64,000 bases of DNA from positions 1-64,000 of the forward strand of contig DATGMD010000001.1 in the NCBI GenBank assembly GCA_035293805.1, read 5' to 3'. The translations under genes were made by a program, and so were the position numbers. Of this stretch, positions 1-8,529 are shown one piece after another (within the stretch, counting starts at the first letter, position 1; each line of letters begins with the position of its first letter). Source of the stretch: JAJPHF01 sp035293805. Its GTDB lineage: Bacteria; Chloroflexota; UBA6077; JAJPHF01. The notes below the pieces were generated by a model. The model was not told where the DNA came from. It saw only the letters and a program-made list of their open reading frames with translations, and made no database searches.

Positions 1-430
1 TGCCGCCGCCGCGGATCCGGCAGCGTCCGTAGCCGCGCTAACACACTCTGCGGATGGACCGGCTCGCCCCACTCCATCGCGCGCCACCTCCCTTCGGTGA
101 CGCTTGTTCTACCATCTCACTAGAGCAGTGAAAAGCCCTACCGCGGACCCGCATCACAAGGCCTTGCCGCGAAGGCGAGGTTGCCGTGAGCGAGGCCGCT
201 ATGTTTCGCATCTGGCCCATCCTCCGCGGAGCCTTCCTGACCTGCTTATCCATGACGCACGCGGCGTGGACCTCCTGCACGATCGCTTGGTCGACCGGCT
301 GAGCTTGGTGGCGCTGGCGACTCAGGGACAACATGGGGGGTGGGCGAGTGGGGCGCGGGCGGGCAGGACAAGCGGCGCCTGCCGGGCGGTGGCTGGACCG
401 GGAGCGCGCGGGCGAAGCTCCGAGGAAAGA
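1..430. other. Left edge region, no supported gene
   Basis: Short open frames occur on both strands, but none has a ribosome-binding site, a recognisable domain or a sensible start. The stretch is downstream of the minus-strand permease and beyond its terminator. No ATPase partner gene for the permease is visible here. A fragment of a gene cut by the window edge cannot be excluded. Confidence 0.4.
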
Positions 431-458
431 ACGAGCCCGCCGATTTCGGCGGGCTCGT
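431..458 (-). terminator. Intrinsic terminator after the NitT/TauT-type permease
   Basis: Two perfect 12-bp arms (431-442 and 447-458) enclose a 4-nt loop. Read on the minus strand, the stem is followed by TCTTTCC. It lies 26 bp past the stop codon of the permease gene that ends at 484. Confidence 0.75.
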
Positions 459-483
459 GGCTTGTCCGGCGGGCCGGAGCGGC

Positions 484-1431
484 TTAGTTGGCGCCGGCGC
501 GCTGCCGCCAGGGCTCGAAGTGCTGCTCCACATGGCGGAGCAGCTCCATCATGCCCAGGCCCGAGAAACAGATGATCATCACGCCGACGAACACCTTGTC
601 CGTCTGGAACGTCGCCCCCGCGACCGTGATCAGGTAGCCGACGCCCGCGGTCGCGGCGTACAGCTCGCCGACCACGACGCTGATGAGCGCGCGGCCGATG
701 CCGAGGCGGAGGCCCGTGATCATAAAGGGGATCGAGCCAGGGATGGCGATGGTCTTGAAGATCTGCCAGTCATTCGCCCCGAACGACCGCGCGCACTTGA
801 CCATGTTGGGGTCGAGAGCGCGCATGCCCGCGAAGGTGCTGATGAGGATCGGGAAGATCGCGCCGGCGAAGACGACGGCGATCTTGGAGTTGATGCCGAT
901 CCCGAACCAGATGATGAAGAGCGGCAGCAGCGCCACGCGGGGCGTCGCGTAGAGCGCGGAGACGAACGGCTCCAGCACGTAGTTCAGGCGGCGATACCAG
1001 CCCGTCAACATACCGAGCGGAATCCCGAAGAGCACCGAGAGCGCATAGCCGAGCGCGAACTCCTGGAAGCTCACCCAGATGTCCTTGTAGATGCTTCCTT
1101 TGGAGAGGACGTCCCACGCGCCAGCGAGATTGCCCGCCGTCAGCGCGGCGAAGAACGCGCCGATACCGGGGTTGAAGAAGAGCTTGTCGGCGGCGACGAG
1201 GATCCGGGATGGCGCGCTGGTGAACATCGGATTGATCTGGGGCAGCGCCGCCGCGAAGGGCAACTGCCAACCGAAGTAGGTCCACTTGGTGCCGACGCCT
1301 TCCCAGAACAGCAGGAAAATTATCACCGCGACGGTGCCGTAGACCGCACCCTCGTAGTCACTCCAGGTGCGTCGGGGCTTCTCCTGAGTGGCGGCCGGGC
1401 GCGCGACTGCCGCCGCCTGACTCTGGGCCAT
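484..1431 (-). CDS. ABC transporter permease, NitT/TauT (SsuC/TauC) type
   Basis: A 315-residue inner-membrane protein with about six transmembrane segments, of the binding-protein-dependent permease family that imports nitrate, taurine, sulfonates or thiamine precursors. The ATPase-contacting EAA-like loop is visible as FGANDWQIFKTIAIPGS. The start is the ATG at 1431, with AGGAGGAGAGAA just upstream; a longer frame to 1545 has no such signal. It stands alone between a promoter and a terminator, with no ATPase or binding protein beside it. The orphan NMT1-like binding lipoproteins elsewhere in the window are possible partners, but this is inference. The substrate is unknown. Confidence 0.9.
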   Translation of the reverse strand: MAQSQAAAVARPAATQEKPRRTWSDYEGAVYGTVAVIIFLLFWEGVGTKWTYFGWQLPFAAALPQINPMFTSAPSRILVAADKLFFNPGIGAFFAALTAGNLAGAWDVLSKGSIYKDIWVSFQEFALGYALSVLFGIPLGMLTGWYRRLNYVLEPFVSALYATPRVALLPLFIIWFGIGINSKIAVVFAGAIFPILISTFAGMRALDPNMVKCARSFGANDWQIFKTIAIPGSIPFMITGLRLGIGRALISVVVGELYAATAGVGYLITVAGATFQTDKVFVGVMIICFSGLGMMELLRHVEQHFEPWRQRAGAN

Positions 1432-1498
1432 TTCTCTCCTCCTGCAGGTGCCGCCGCCGGTTCCTGCGACAGCCGTGGGCCACGCGCTGGATGGACCC

Positions 1499-1527
1499 AT
1501 TATGACAGGTAACGGGCCAACCGTAAA
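1499..1527 (-). promoter_or_regulatory. Predicted sigma-70 promoter for the permease at 484-1431
   Basis: On the minus strand a -35 element TTTACG (1522-1527) is separated by 17 bp from a -10 element CATAAT (1499-1504). This would give a leader of about 60 nt before the ATG at 1431. Confidence 0.55.
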
Positions 1528-1587
1528 GGTCTGCCGGTCGACCACGCCGGCTATGGTAGAATACCGCGCGCGCCGCCCACGTGACCA

Positions 1588-1675
1588 GGAGAGGTCGCCT
1601 AGTGGCCTAGGGCGCTCGCCTGGAAAGCGAGTAGGCGTTCATCGCGCCTCGTGGGTTCGAATCCCACCCTCTCCG
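1588..1675 (+). tRNA. tRNA-Ser (anticodon GGA)
   Basis: The acceptor stem GGAGAGG pairs with CCTCTCC (1668-1674), followed by discriminator G. The anticodon stem CTCGC/GCGAG carries the loop CTGGAAA, giving anticodon GGA at 1622-1624. The T arm is GTGGG-TTCGAAT-CCCAC. A long variable arm between the anticodon and T stems is typical of tRNA-Ser. CCA is not encoded. A TAGAAT hexamer at 1557-1562 could be its -10 box. Confidence 0.95.
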
Positions 1676-1680
1676 CCGCG

Positions 1681-1708
1681 CCCGCGGGGAGCCAGCGCTC
1701 CCCGCGGG
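1681..1708. terminator. Strong hairpin between tRNA-Ser and the DppC-like gene
   Basis: Perfect 12-bp GC-rich arms (1681-1692 and 1697-1708) flank the 4-nt loop CAGC. It lies just past the tRNA-Ser 3' end and 60 bp past the stop of the minus-strand permease, so it may serve both transcripts. No clear U tract is present. Confidence 0.6.
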
Positions 1709-1767
1709 ACCATGTCCCCGTTCCCCCGCCCCCGCTCGTTCGATGGCCCGCGGTGCCGCGTTCGCAG

Positions 1768-2703
1768 CTAACCGCGCATCCGGGGGTCGAACGCGTCGCG
1801 CAGGCCGTCGGCCAGCAGGAAGATCGCGAGCACCGTGAGGAAGATCATCAGGCCGGGCGCCGCCACGAGCCACGGGGCGCGCGTGACGTAGTCGAGGGAG
1901 TTCTGCAGCATGTTGCCCCAGCTCGCGGTGGGCGGCTGCACGCCCAGGCCCAGGTAGCTGAGCCCGGACTCGAATAGAATGCCCGAGGCGATCTCGAAGC
2001 CGGCCACGACGCTCACCACAGAGATGAGATTGGGCAAGATGTGCTGGAACAAGAGGCGGGCATCGCTCGCTCCCAGCACTCGTGCGGCGTCGATGTAGTC
2101 CCGTCGACCGACCGACAGCGTCTGACCGCGCACGAGGCGAGCGGTGCCCATCCAGCCGATGACGCCGATGATGACCGCGAGCATTGTCGGGTCGGGACGG
2201 AACGTGACCGACAGGATGATGAGGAAGAACAGCGTTGGGATGTTTTGCAGCACCTGGATGACGGCGTTGATGGCGTCGTCGACGCGGCCGCCGTAGAATC
2301 CCGCGACGAGCCCCGCGGGCACGCCCACGAGGAGGGACACCACGGCCACCATGAAGCCGATCAACAGCGAGACCCGGCCGGCGTAGAGCACGCGCGTCAG
2401 GTTGTCGCGGCCTAGCTCGTCGGTGCCGAGCCAGCGGCCGGGCGCGGGTGGGGCGAAGTTGTTGCGCAAGTCCTGGGCATTCGGGTCGGTGTGGAGCACG
2501 TAGGTCGCCACGAGCGGGGCGGTGACCGTGATCAGGCAGATGGCGGCGAAGAGGTAGATGGCGAACATCGAGACGCGGTCGCGCCGGAGCCGCTGCCAGG
2601 TGAGCGCGAGATAGCCGGGGCTGGGGCGGGCCTCGGGCTCCGCGGGCGCGGCGCGCCGGAGGGTGGCGGACCGCACCGCGCCGGCCTTGGATTCCTGTGC
2701 CAT
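1768..2703 (-). CDS. Peptide/nickel-type ABC transporter permease (DppC/OppC family)
   Basis: A 311-residue membrane protein with the OppC-type N-terminal tail, a first membrane span near residues 40-60, and the permease domain containing the EAA loop (GASDARLLFQHILPN). It forms a heterodimeric pore with the DppB-like protein encoded upstream; the gap between the two genes is 51 bp. The start is the ATG at 2703, preceded by GGGAGCGAG. The gene order is binding protein, DppB, DppC on the minus strand. No ATPase gene follows, because the tRNA-Ser lies next. The substrate could be an oligopeptide, nickel chelate or other solute. Confidence 0.92.
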   Translation of the reverse strand: MAQESKAGAVRSATLRRAAPAEPEARPSPGYLALTWQRLRRDRVSMFAIYLFAAICLITVTAPLVATYVLHTDPNAQDLRNNFAPPAPGRWLGTDELGRDNLTRVLYAGRVSLLIGFMVAVVSLLVGVPAGLVAGFYGGRVDDAINAVIQVLQNIPTLFFLIILSVTFRPDPTMLAVIIGVIGWMGTARLVRGQTLSVGRRDYIDAARVLGASDARLLFQHILPNLISVVSVVAGFEIASGILFESGLSYLGLGVQPPTASWGNMLQNSLDYVTRAPWLVAAPGLMIFLTVLAIFLLADGLRDAFDPRMRG

Positions 2704-2754
2704 CTCGCTCCCGCGGCGCGCCGGCGTGTGGGAGTGGGCGCGCCGCTCGGCAGT

Positions 2755-3699
2755 TTACTCGTAACGCACGCGGGGGTCCACCCAGCCGTAGGCGATGTCG
2801 GCCAGCAGGTTGCCCAGGATGACCAGGAACGCGGTGAACATGTTCAGCGCCATGAGCACCGGATAGTCGCGCTGGAAGGCGGCCTGGACGGCCATGCGGC
2901 CGATCCCCGGCCAGGAGAAGGTGTTCTCGAACAGGACCGAGCCGCCGACGAGCGCCGCGAGCACGCCGCCCATCAGGGTGACGATCGGGATGAGCGCGTT
3001 GCGGAAGACGTGGCGCACGAGGACGACGCGCTCGCTGAGCCCCTTGGCCCGGGCCGTGCGGACGAAGTCCTGACCGAGAACGTCGAGGACCTCGGAGCGC
3101 ATGTAGCGCGAGTAGCCGATCCAGCCCCCCATCGCGGTGATCGTGGCCGGCAGGGCGAGGTGCCAGAGCCGGTCGACCAGGGTATCGTGGCCCTGCGTGT
3201 ACATGCCGCCCAGCGGGAAGATACGGACCGTATTGGCCGAGATCACCAGGATCATCAGGCCGAGCCACCAGTGCGGCACGGCGTTGCCGACGACAGTGAA
3301 CACACGGATGAGATTGTCGGCCCAGCTGCCCCGGTGCATGGCGGCGAAGACGCCGAGCGGGATGCCGAGGAGGCCGAGCAGGAGGGCCGCCAACGACAAC
3401 TCGATGGTGGCCGGCAAGCGCTCGGCGATCTTGTCGACGACGGGCCGCTGGTCGATGAACGACACGCCGAAATTGCCGCGCAGCGCGCTCGTGAGCCACT
3501 TCGCGTAGGAGATGGGAAGCGGGTCGTTCAGGCCGAGCTGCTCTTCGAGCCGCTCGATGGTCGCCTGACTGATCCGGGGGTTGGCGTACATGGCGACGAG
3601 CCCACCGGGCGCGAGGCGCATGAGCCCGAAGCTCAAGATGCTGACCCCGAGCAGGATGAAGGCCGATTGGATAAGGCGACGGACCAGGAAGCGTGCCAT
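2755..3699 (-). CDS. Peptide/nickel-type ABC transporter permease (DppB/OppB family)
   Basis: A 314-residue membrane protein beginning MARFLVRRLIQS, the usual DppB start, with one N-terminal span followed by the permease domain. The EAA loop reads LSERVVLVRHVFRNALIP. It sits 4 bp after the binding-protein stop codon, so the two are almost certainly co-transcribed. It pairs with the DppC-like protein encoded downstream. Confidence 0.93.
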   Translation of the reverse strand: MARFLVRRLIQSAFILLGVSILSFGLMRLAPGGLVAMYANPRISQATIERLEEQLGLNDPLPISYAKWLTSALRGNFGVSFIDQRPVVDKIAERLPATIELSLAALLLGLLGIPLGVFAAMHRGSWADNLIRVFTVVGNAVPHWWLGLMILVISANTVRIFPLGGMYTQGHDTLVDRLWHLALPATITAMGGWIGYSRYMRSEVLDVLGQDFVRTARAKGLSERVVLVRHVFRNALIPIVTLMGGVLAALVGGSVLFENTFSWPGIGRMAVQAAFQRDYPVLMALNMFTAFLVILGNLLADIAYGWVDPRVRYE

Positions 3700-3703
3700 C
3701 GTT

Positions 3704-5347
3704 CTACTTCACGTACCACTGCTCGATGTTGTGGCCGATGCCGAGCGGCGTGACTTCGATCCCGCCAATGCGGTTGCTGATGCCAGTGTAGCTCTTGCTC
3801 ATCGTCAGGAAGATGTAAGGCAGATCGTCGGCCAGGATCTTTTGAATCTCCTGATAGGCGGGCTTGCGCTCCTCCGGCGTGAACGCATGGACGCCCTGAT
3901 CAAAGAGCTGCTCGACGCGCTTGTTGACGTAGGCCCCAGCGTTCAGCTTCGGGATATTCTCCTCGCTCCAGACCTGGTACATCCAGTGGGGGTCGAGCGT
4001 GGAGGTCCAGCCGAGGACCGTCATGTCCCAGTCGAACGGCGGCATGTGAACCGCCTGGAGGAACGCGGCCCACTCGAGCCCCTGGATGTCGACCTCGACG
4101 CCGAGCTGGCGGAACTCCTCCTGGGCCACGGTGGCGATGCGCTCCCGCACCTTGCTGGTGTTGGGGCCGTAGATCATGCGGAGCCGCAGGCGCTCCCCGT
4201 CCTTCACGAGGATGCCGTCTGGCCCAGGCGCCCAGCCCGCCTCGGCGAGCAGCTGGCGGCCGCGCTCGGGGTCGTAGTCGTAGTGGGGAACGTCGGGGTT
4301 GTAGCACCAGCAGGACGAGGGATAAGCGGAGTAGATTGGCCGGGCCAGCCCGTATTGGATCTTGTCGATGATGAGCTGCCGGTCGATACCGTACGCGAGG
4401 GCACGGCGCACGCGCACGTCCTGCAAGACCGGCTTGCGGAGGTTGAACCCGAGGTAGTTCCAGGTGGCCGCGGCGGGCCACCACTCATAGACCGTGGCGT
4501 TGTCGAGGCGCGTGGCCTGCTCGTAGTCCGCGGGATCGAAGTCGGCCCGGTCGACCTCGCCGGTGCGCAGCTTCTGGAAGGCGATGGACTGCGTGCCGAC
4601 GATCTGGACGACGTAGCTGTCGAGCTTCGGACGGCCCTTGAAGTACAGATCGTTGGCGACGAAGGTCGCGTGCGAGTCGCGCTGCCACTCCTTTAGTTTG
4701 AAGGGGCCCGAGACGACGGTCGGCGCCATGATCTCCGGGTTCTTCGCGGCGTCGTTCCAGTCGAGGTTTTCCCAGACGTGTTTAGGGAGGGGGCCAATCA
4801 CGTCGGCATTGTCCAAGCCAACGGCGAGCGGCTCCTTGAGGGTCACCACGACCGTCCCCGGGTCGGGCGCCTCGTAAGCGGCGATCGGCGCGAAGTTCGA
4901 GGCGTAGGGATACTGGTTCTCGGGCTTGAGCGCCTGCTCGAACGTCCACTTGAAGTCGGCCGACGTGATCGGCACGCCGTCGCTCCAGCGGAGGTCCGGC
5001 CGCAGGTGGAAGGTGTAGGTCAGGCGATCGTCGGACACGGACCAGCTTTCGGCCAGCCAGGGAATGAACTGCTCCGGATTGTGCGGATCATGCGCGACCA
5101 AGCCCCCCGCGTAGACGAGGCCCTGGTAGCCGCGCGAGGCAGTGTCAGTGACCTTGTACGGGTGGAAGCTGACCGCGTCGCCAGTGGTGGCGACGGTCAT
5201 CGTGCCGCCGGGTTGGCCCTCGCCGGCGGGGGCGTCGCGCGGATCGACGCGGGACGGCCCGGCATCCGGGGACGGCGGCGAGCAGCCGGCCAGGAGCAGC
5301 GCCACGACGAGGCAAACGGCGGCTCGCGAGACGCTGGGCAAATGCAT
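3704..5347 (-). CDS. ABC transporter substrate-binding lipoprotein, family 5 (DppA/OppA-like)
   Basis: A 547-residue extracytoplasmic solute receptor of the SBP_bac_5 family. The N-terminus is a lipoprotein signal with lipobox LLAGC and a Ser/Pro-rich linker. The mature part has typical family phrases such as AESWSVSDD, TFHLRPDLRWSDG and ARPIYSAYP. The ATG at 5347 is chosen because GAGGACC precedes it and the signal peptide starts there; the frame extends upstream without a leader-like sequence. It is the first gene of a three-gene importer operon with DppB and DppC. The ligand is unknown. Confidence 0.92.
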   Translation of the reverse strand: MHLPSVSRAAVCLVVALLLAGCSPPSPDAGPSRVDPRDAPAGEGQPGGTMTVATTGDAVSFHPYKVTDTASRGYQGLVYAGGLVAHDPHNPEQFIPWLAESWSVSDDRLTYTFHLRPDLRWSDGVPITSADFKWTFEQALKPENQYPYASNFAPIAAYEAPDPGTVVVTLKEPLAVGLDNADVIGPLPKHVWENLDWNDAAKNPEIMAPTVVSGPFKLKEWQRDSHATFVANDLYFKGRPKLDSYVVQIVGTQSIAFQKLRTGEVDRADFDPADYEQATRLDNATVYEWWPAAATWNYLGFNLRKPVLQDVRVRRALAYGIDRQLIIDKIQYGLARPIYSAYPSSCWCYNPDVPHYDYDPERGRQLLAEAGWAPGPDGILVKDGERLRLRMIYGPNTSKVRERIATVAQEEFRQLGVEVDIQGLEWAAFLQAVHMPPFDWDMTVLGWTSTLDPHWMYQVWSEENIPKLNAGAYVNKRVEQLFDQGVHAFTPEERKPAYQEIQKILADDLPYIFLTMSKSYTGISNRIGGIEVTPLGIGHNIEQWYVK

Positions 5348-5437
5348 CTGGTCCTCGTGCTCTCCGACAGCTGTGGCGGGAAACACCGGGCGGCCGCCGG
5401 TGGCAATTGGCCACGGCACCCGCGTCAGATTAGCTAG

Positions 5438-5466
5438 AGTATAATGACGAGCCAGCCCTAGTGCCA
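5438..5466 (-). promoter_or_regulatory. Possible promoter of the family-5 importer operon
   Basis: On the minus strand a -10 hexamer TATACT (5438-5443) lies 17 bp from TGGCAC (5461-5466), a weak -35. The same AT-rich patch also reads TATAAT on the plus strand (5440-5445), so the direction is not certain. Confidence 0.35.
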
Positions 5467-5512
5467 TATAGACCTGGGGCGACCTTCGCGACGCGAAGGC
5501 GGGCAGGCGCAC

Positions 5513-5596
5513 GCCGAGGTGGCGGAATAGGCAGACGCGGCGGACTTAAACTCCGCTGGCCGCAAGGCCGTAGGGGTTCGAGCCCCCTCCTCGGTA
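5513..5596 (+). tRNA. tRNA-Leu (anticodon TAA)
   Basis: The acceptor stem GCCGAGG pairs with CCTCGGT (a G-U pair at 1:72). The anticodon stem GCGGA/TCCGC encloses CTTAAAC, giving anticodon TAA. A long variable arm (GGCCGCAAGGCC) and the T arm AGGGG-TTCGAGC-CCCCT identify a class II tRNA. CCA is not encoded. Confidence 0.95.
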
Positions 5597-5745
5597 CTCT
5601 TGTAAGCTCAGTCCCGGCCCCGGGTTTCACGGCTGCTCGCCGTCTGGTGTCCGACGTGGAACGCCTGGCTGTTACCGATAGTGAGACCAACCCGGCAGGT
5701 GGCCGCGGATTCGCATCGCGGGAGAGACCTCGGCTGATCCGATTG

Positions 5746-6738
5746 ATGCGCCTCGGCCTGACCCTGCTGGCCCTCGCCTACACTGCCGGGCTAATCGCGT
5801 ACTTTGCCGCGCTCGGACTTGGAGCCGGGCAGGACGGCTGGCTCGGCGTCGTTCGCGAGCTTACCCTCTACGTGTTCCTGCCTGCTCCCGCCCTGCTGCT
5901 GGCCGCGGTGCTCTTGCGTGGCCGGGCCGCTCTGCTTCTGATGCTGCTACCGATTGGTCTCTTCGCCTGGTTCTACGGACCGCAGTTTGTCCCCCGCGCC
6001 CGCGCGGAGGGGGCGGGGCCCAAGTTTCGAGCACTCACGTTCAATGCGGGCGGGAACGAAGTCGGCGGGCGGCCCGAGCCGCTGATTCGTCTCCTGCGCA
6101 CGGAGCAGCCCGACCTGGTCGCGCTACAAGAGATCCCTCGCTCCACCCTCGACGTCCTGGCGGCGACGCTGAGCGATGATTACCCCTACCAGGTCGGCAC
6201 GCCGGACACGGCGACGCTCAGCCACTTTCCTGTCTTAGCGGCCAACGACGTACTGCTGGACGCGAGCGGCTATCTGAGCGAGCAACTGGAGCTGGACGTC
6301 GAAGGACAGATCGTCACGGTCACCAACGTCCATGTCAAACGACCGACCGCAGGCCTGAGTCTGCGGCGGATCTTGTCCTGGGCCCGCACGTACGACGCTG
6401 GCTGGCGCGATGCGCAGATGGAGGCCATCGCGGCCCGCGTGCGCTCCGTGACGGGTCCGCAACTCCTCATGGGCGACTTCAATCAGACGCCGTGGAGCAC
6501 GTCCTATTCGCTCATCGCCACCCAGCTACACGATAGCTTTCGCGAGGTCGGCTGGGGCTTTGGCAATACCTTCCCAAACCAGCTCACGGGATTGGGCGCC
6601 GGGTTGGCGCTGCCGCTCCTACGGATCGACTACGTGTTCCACTCAGGAGAGCTGATTGCGCAGGATGCGCACACGGGCCCGGACGCTGGCTCCCACCACT
6701 TGCCTGTCGTGGTCGATCTCGCGCTACGGGAGCCCTAG
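5746..6738 (+). CDS. Membrane-anchored endonuclease/exonuclease/phosphatase family protein
   Basis: About 330 residues: three hydrophobic segments in the first 90 residues, then a metal-dependent EEP-fold domain. Visible EEP signatures are LTFNAGG, DLVALQEIP, TNVHVKRP, LLMGDFNQTPW and, near the C-terminus, RIDYVFHSG and GSHHLPVV. These supply the metal-binding Glu, the Asp-Asn pair and the catalytic His. Family members hydrolyse nucleic acid or phosphoester bonds; here the domain probably faces outside. The start is uncertain: the ATG at 5746 and GTGs at 5647 and 5656 are possible and none has a good ribosome-binding site. The open frame runs back through the tRNA, which cannot be coding. Confidence 0.85.
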   Translation: MRLGLTLLALAYTAGLIAYFAALGLGAGQDGWLGVVRELTLYVFLPAPALLLAAVLLRGRAALLLMLLPIGLFAWFYGPQFVPRARAEGAGPKFRALTFNAGGNEVGGRPEPLIRLLRTEQPDLVALQEIPRSTLDVLAATLSDDYPYQVGTPDTATLSHFPVLAANDVLLDASGYLSEQLELDVEGQIVTVTNVHVKRPTAGLSLRRILSWARTYDAGWRDAQMEAIAARVRSVTGPQLLMGDFNQTPWSTSYSLIATQLHDSFREVGWGFGNTFPNQLTGLGAGLALPLLRIDYVFHSGELIAQDAHTGPDAGSHHLPVVVDLALREP

Positions 6739-6968
6739 CCGCCGCGGGCGGCCGCGGGGCGGCAATACAGCCAGGTCCTGCCGCCCGGGCGGGTTCGTCC
6801 TGGTCGGGCCGCAGGAAATCGCTGTAGAGGAGCGCGGTGCGCGCGCTCGGCTAGCGCACGAGCCTGCCACGCGCCACGAGGCGGACCCGCGGTGCAGTGC
6901 GCGCGGCATGGATTATGCCGGAGGGGCATGCGCGCCGGCGGGAGCGGCGCGATCCGGAGGAGGCCACC

Positions 6969-7346
6969 GTGGGGAAGTGGCAACGCGCACAGCGGCTCGG
7001 CTTGCTTCTTTTGCTCGTGGGGATCGGCCTCGGCTGCGGAACCACGAGTCTCGCGGCACCCGAGCGCGGTGTGGTCGACGTGGTCGCTAAGGACTACCGC
7101 TTCCAGCCGGACACGATTCACTTGCGCGTCGGAGTCCCTACCCGCCTGGTACTGGAGAACCGTGACCCCGTGAAGCACGTGATCACCTTCAAAGGGATGG
7201 ACCCGCAGGTGCTGGTCGCAGCGCCGGAGGAGGGGACACAGGCGATCGTCTTCACGCCGACTCGCACGGGCACCTACTACATGTACTGCTCGCAGCCGGG
7301 GCACGAGCAGCTCGGGATGCACGGCACCGCGATCGTCGTGCAGTAG
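6969..7346 (+). CDS. Cupredoxin-domain lipoprotein
   Basis: A 125-residue exported blue-copper-like protein. GGAGGAGG at 6955-6962 precedes the GTG start at 6969. The signal peptide ends in a lipobox-like GLGC. The single cupredoxin domain has the type 1 copper ligands: His in VKHVITF, then Cys, His and Met in YCSQPGHEQLGMHG. It is likely membrane-anchored on the outer face and moves electrons or binds copper. A role as a donor to the caa3 oxidase is possible but is inference from proximity only. Confidence 0.85.
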   Translation: MGKWQRAQRLGLLLLLVGIGLGCGTTSLAAPERGVVDVVAKDYRFQPDTIHLRVGVPTRLVLENRDPVKHVITFKGMDPQVLVAAPEEGTQAIVFTPTRTGTYYMYCSQPGHEQLGMHGTAIVVQ

Positions 7347-7428
7347 CGTCGCGATGGCCAAGCGGTTGCAAGCAGGTCTGGTGAAGCGGCGGCCAACCCA
7401 CCCATTCAACGTCGCCGGCGTGGGCTCG

Positions 7429-7620
7429 TCAGGGCTCGCGCGCGTCATCCCAGCCCTGGCCGCCAATAAAGTGCGAGCCGAGAGCGATGATGGCCCAGGC
7501 GGTCGTGAAGGCGGCAGCCACGGCCAGCGGGAGCGAGGAGGCCGAGGCGAACGCCCAGACCACCAGGACCACCACGGAGACGAGCCAGCACACGGCGGTT
7601 ACGCGGAGCAGTAGCGACAT
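7429..7620 (-). CDS. Small membrane protein, 63 residues
   Basis: No family is recognised. Two hydrophobic segments occupy residues 5-25 and about 30-48, with a polar C-terminal tail. The ATG at 7620 has GGAG nine bases upstream; longer in-frame versions are Arg/Pro-rich and unlikely. It is convergent with the cupredoxin gene. Confidence 0.5.
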   Translation of the reverse strand: MSLLLRVTAVCWLVSVVVLVVWAFASASSLPLAVAAAFTTAWAIIALGSHFIGGQGWDDAREP

Positions 7621-7728
7621 TGCTGCAGTCTCCGGACCAAGCAGATCGCTGGGTCGTCTGACAGGTAGGGCACAGCCGGGCTTCGCGGACAACCGGCTCC
7701 ACGTATTTGGCGCGCGACGGAGGGCACC

Positions 7729-8040
7729 GTGGACAGCTTCAACGTCATGCCGATCGTTTTCGGGGGCCTGGCCGTCCTCTTCGGCATCGGCGTGTGGCGC
7801 AACGTGCTGCGCACCGTACGCCACCCCGGCCGCGAGACGTCGCCCCCCATCCCCGCCATCGCCGCCGCTCCAGCCCCGTCACCGCCCGCGCCGACGCCCC
7901 ACGACGAGCGAAGCTTGGTCGATCGCGCGCTGGGGCTCGTCGTGCTCGGGCTGCTCTTCGTGTCGCGCGCGCGGGCACGACGAGCAGAAACCCTGACTCT
8001 CAAGCCTCGCCTTACTATCTACCCTGCACCTGCCGAATGA
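7729..8040 (+). CDS. Small membrane protein, 103 residues
   Basis: No family is recognised. The protein has an N-terminal hydrophobic segment (about residues 7-22), a Pro/Ala-rich linker and a second hydrophobic stretch (about residues 64-80) followed by arginines. The GTG at 7729 has GGAGGG four bases upstream. Its end overlaps the convergent actE gene by 26 bp, which lowers confidence. Confidence 0.45.
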   Translation: MDSFNVMPIVFGGLAVLFGIGVWRNVLRTVRHPGRETSPPIPAIAAAPAPSPPAPTPHDERSLVDRALGLVVLGLLFVSRARARRAETLTLKPRLTIYPAPAE

Positions 8041-8524
8041 AGTCGACGAGCAGCCACCGCTCCTCGGGCGTGAGCAGGCTGCCGAACGCCGGCATGCCGC
8101 CCAGGCCGTTGGTCACGACCCAGTACAACTGGCCGTCGCTCAGCGAGGCGACGCCGGGATTCGTGTAGTCCGCGGGCGGCGTCTGGCCCTCGTGTACGAA
8201 CCACGCCGCTACCACGCCATCTCCGCGACCGTTCGCGCCATGGCAGGCCGAGCAGTTGATCTGATACAGGCGTTGGGCGCGGGCCAGGTTGTCGGGTGTC
8301 GCCGGTACAGGGTTCGGCAGCGCGGCCGCCTCCTGCAGGGTGCGCGGCCGCTCGCGGCCGGTGACTGGCACCGAGGCGGTCGGCGGCGCGAGGCGCGGCG
8401 GCTCCTGGCGGCGATACGCGGCCGCGTAGTGCATCTCGGGAAAGTAGTCCACCGGGTAGGCCCCGGTCGTATAGCAGGCGGCAACCAGGGGCAGGGCCAG
8501 GGCCGCCAGCAGCACCCACCGCAT
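8015..8524 (-). CDS. actE: ACIII cytochrome c subunit (ActE-like lipoprotein)
   Basis: A 169-residue monohaem cytochrome c lipoprotein. The signal peptide ends in lipobox VAAC. The haem motif CSACH sits mid-protein and a Met ligand is likely in GGMPAFG. In ACIII, ActE passes electrons from the complex to the oxidase. The ATG at 8524 is preferred because GGAG from the end of actD sits seven bases upstream; a GTG at 8533 overlapping the actD stop is the alternative. It is the last gene of the caa3/ACIII operon. Confidence 0.88.
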   Translation of the reverse strand: MRWVLLAALALPLVAACYTTGAYPVDYFPEMHYAAAYRRQEPPRLAPPTASVPVTGRERPRTLQEAAALPNPVPATPDNLARAQRLYQINCSACHGANGRGDGVVAAWFVHEGQTPPADYTNPGVASLSDGQLYWVVTNGLGGMPAFGSLLTPEERWLLVDFIRQVQGR

Positions 8525-8529
8525 TCGCT

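Noticed and set aside
1607..3499. Long open frame opposite in phase to the DppB/DppC genes
   Set aside because: Arg/His/Pro-rich translation with no domain; it is the shadow of two clear permease genes in GC-rich DNA.
2491..3753. Plus-strand frame opposite DppB rich in Asp, Glu, His and Arg
   Set aside because: Typical antisense reading of membrane-protein codons; no start signal.
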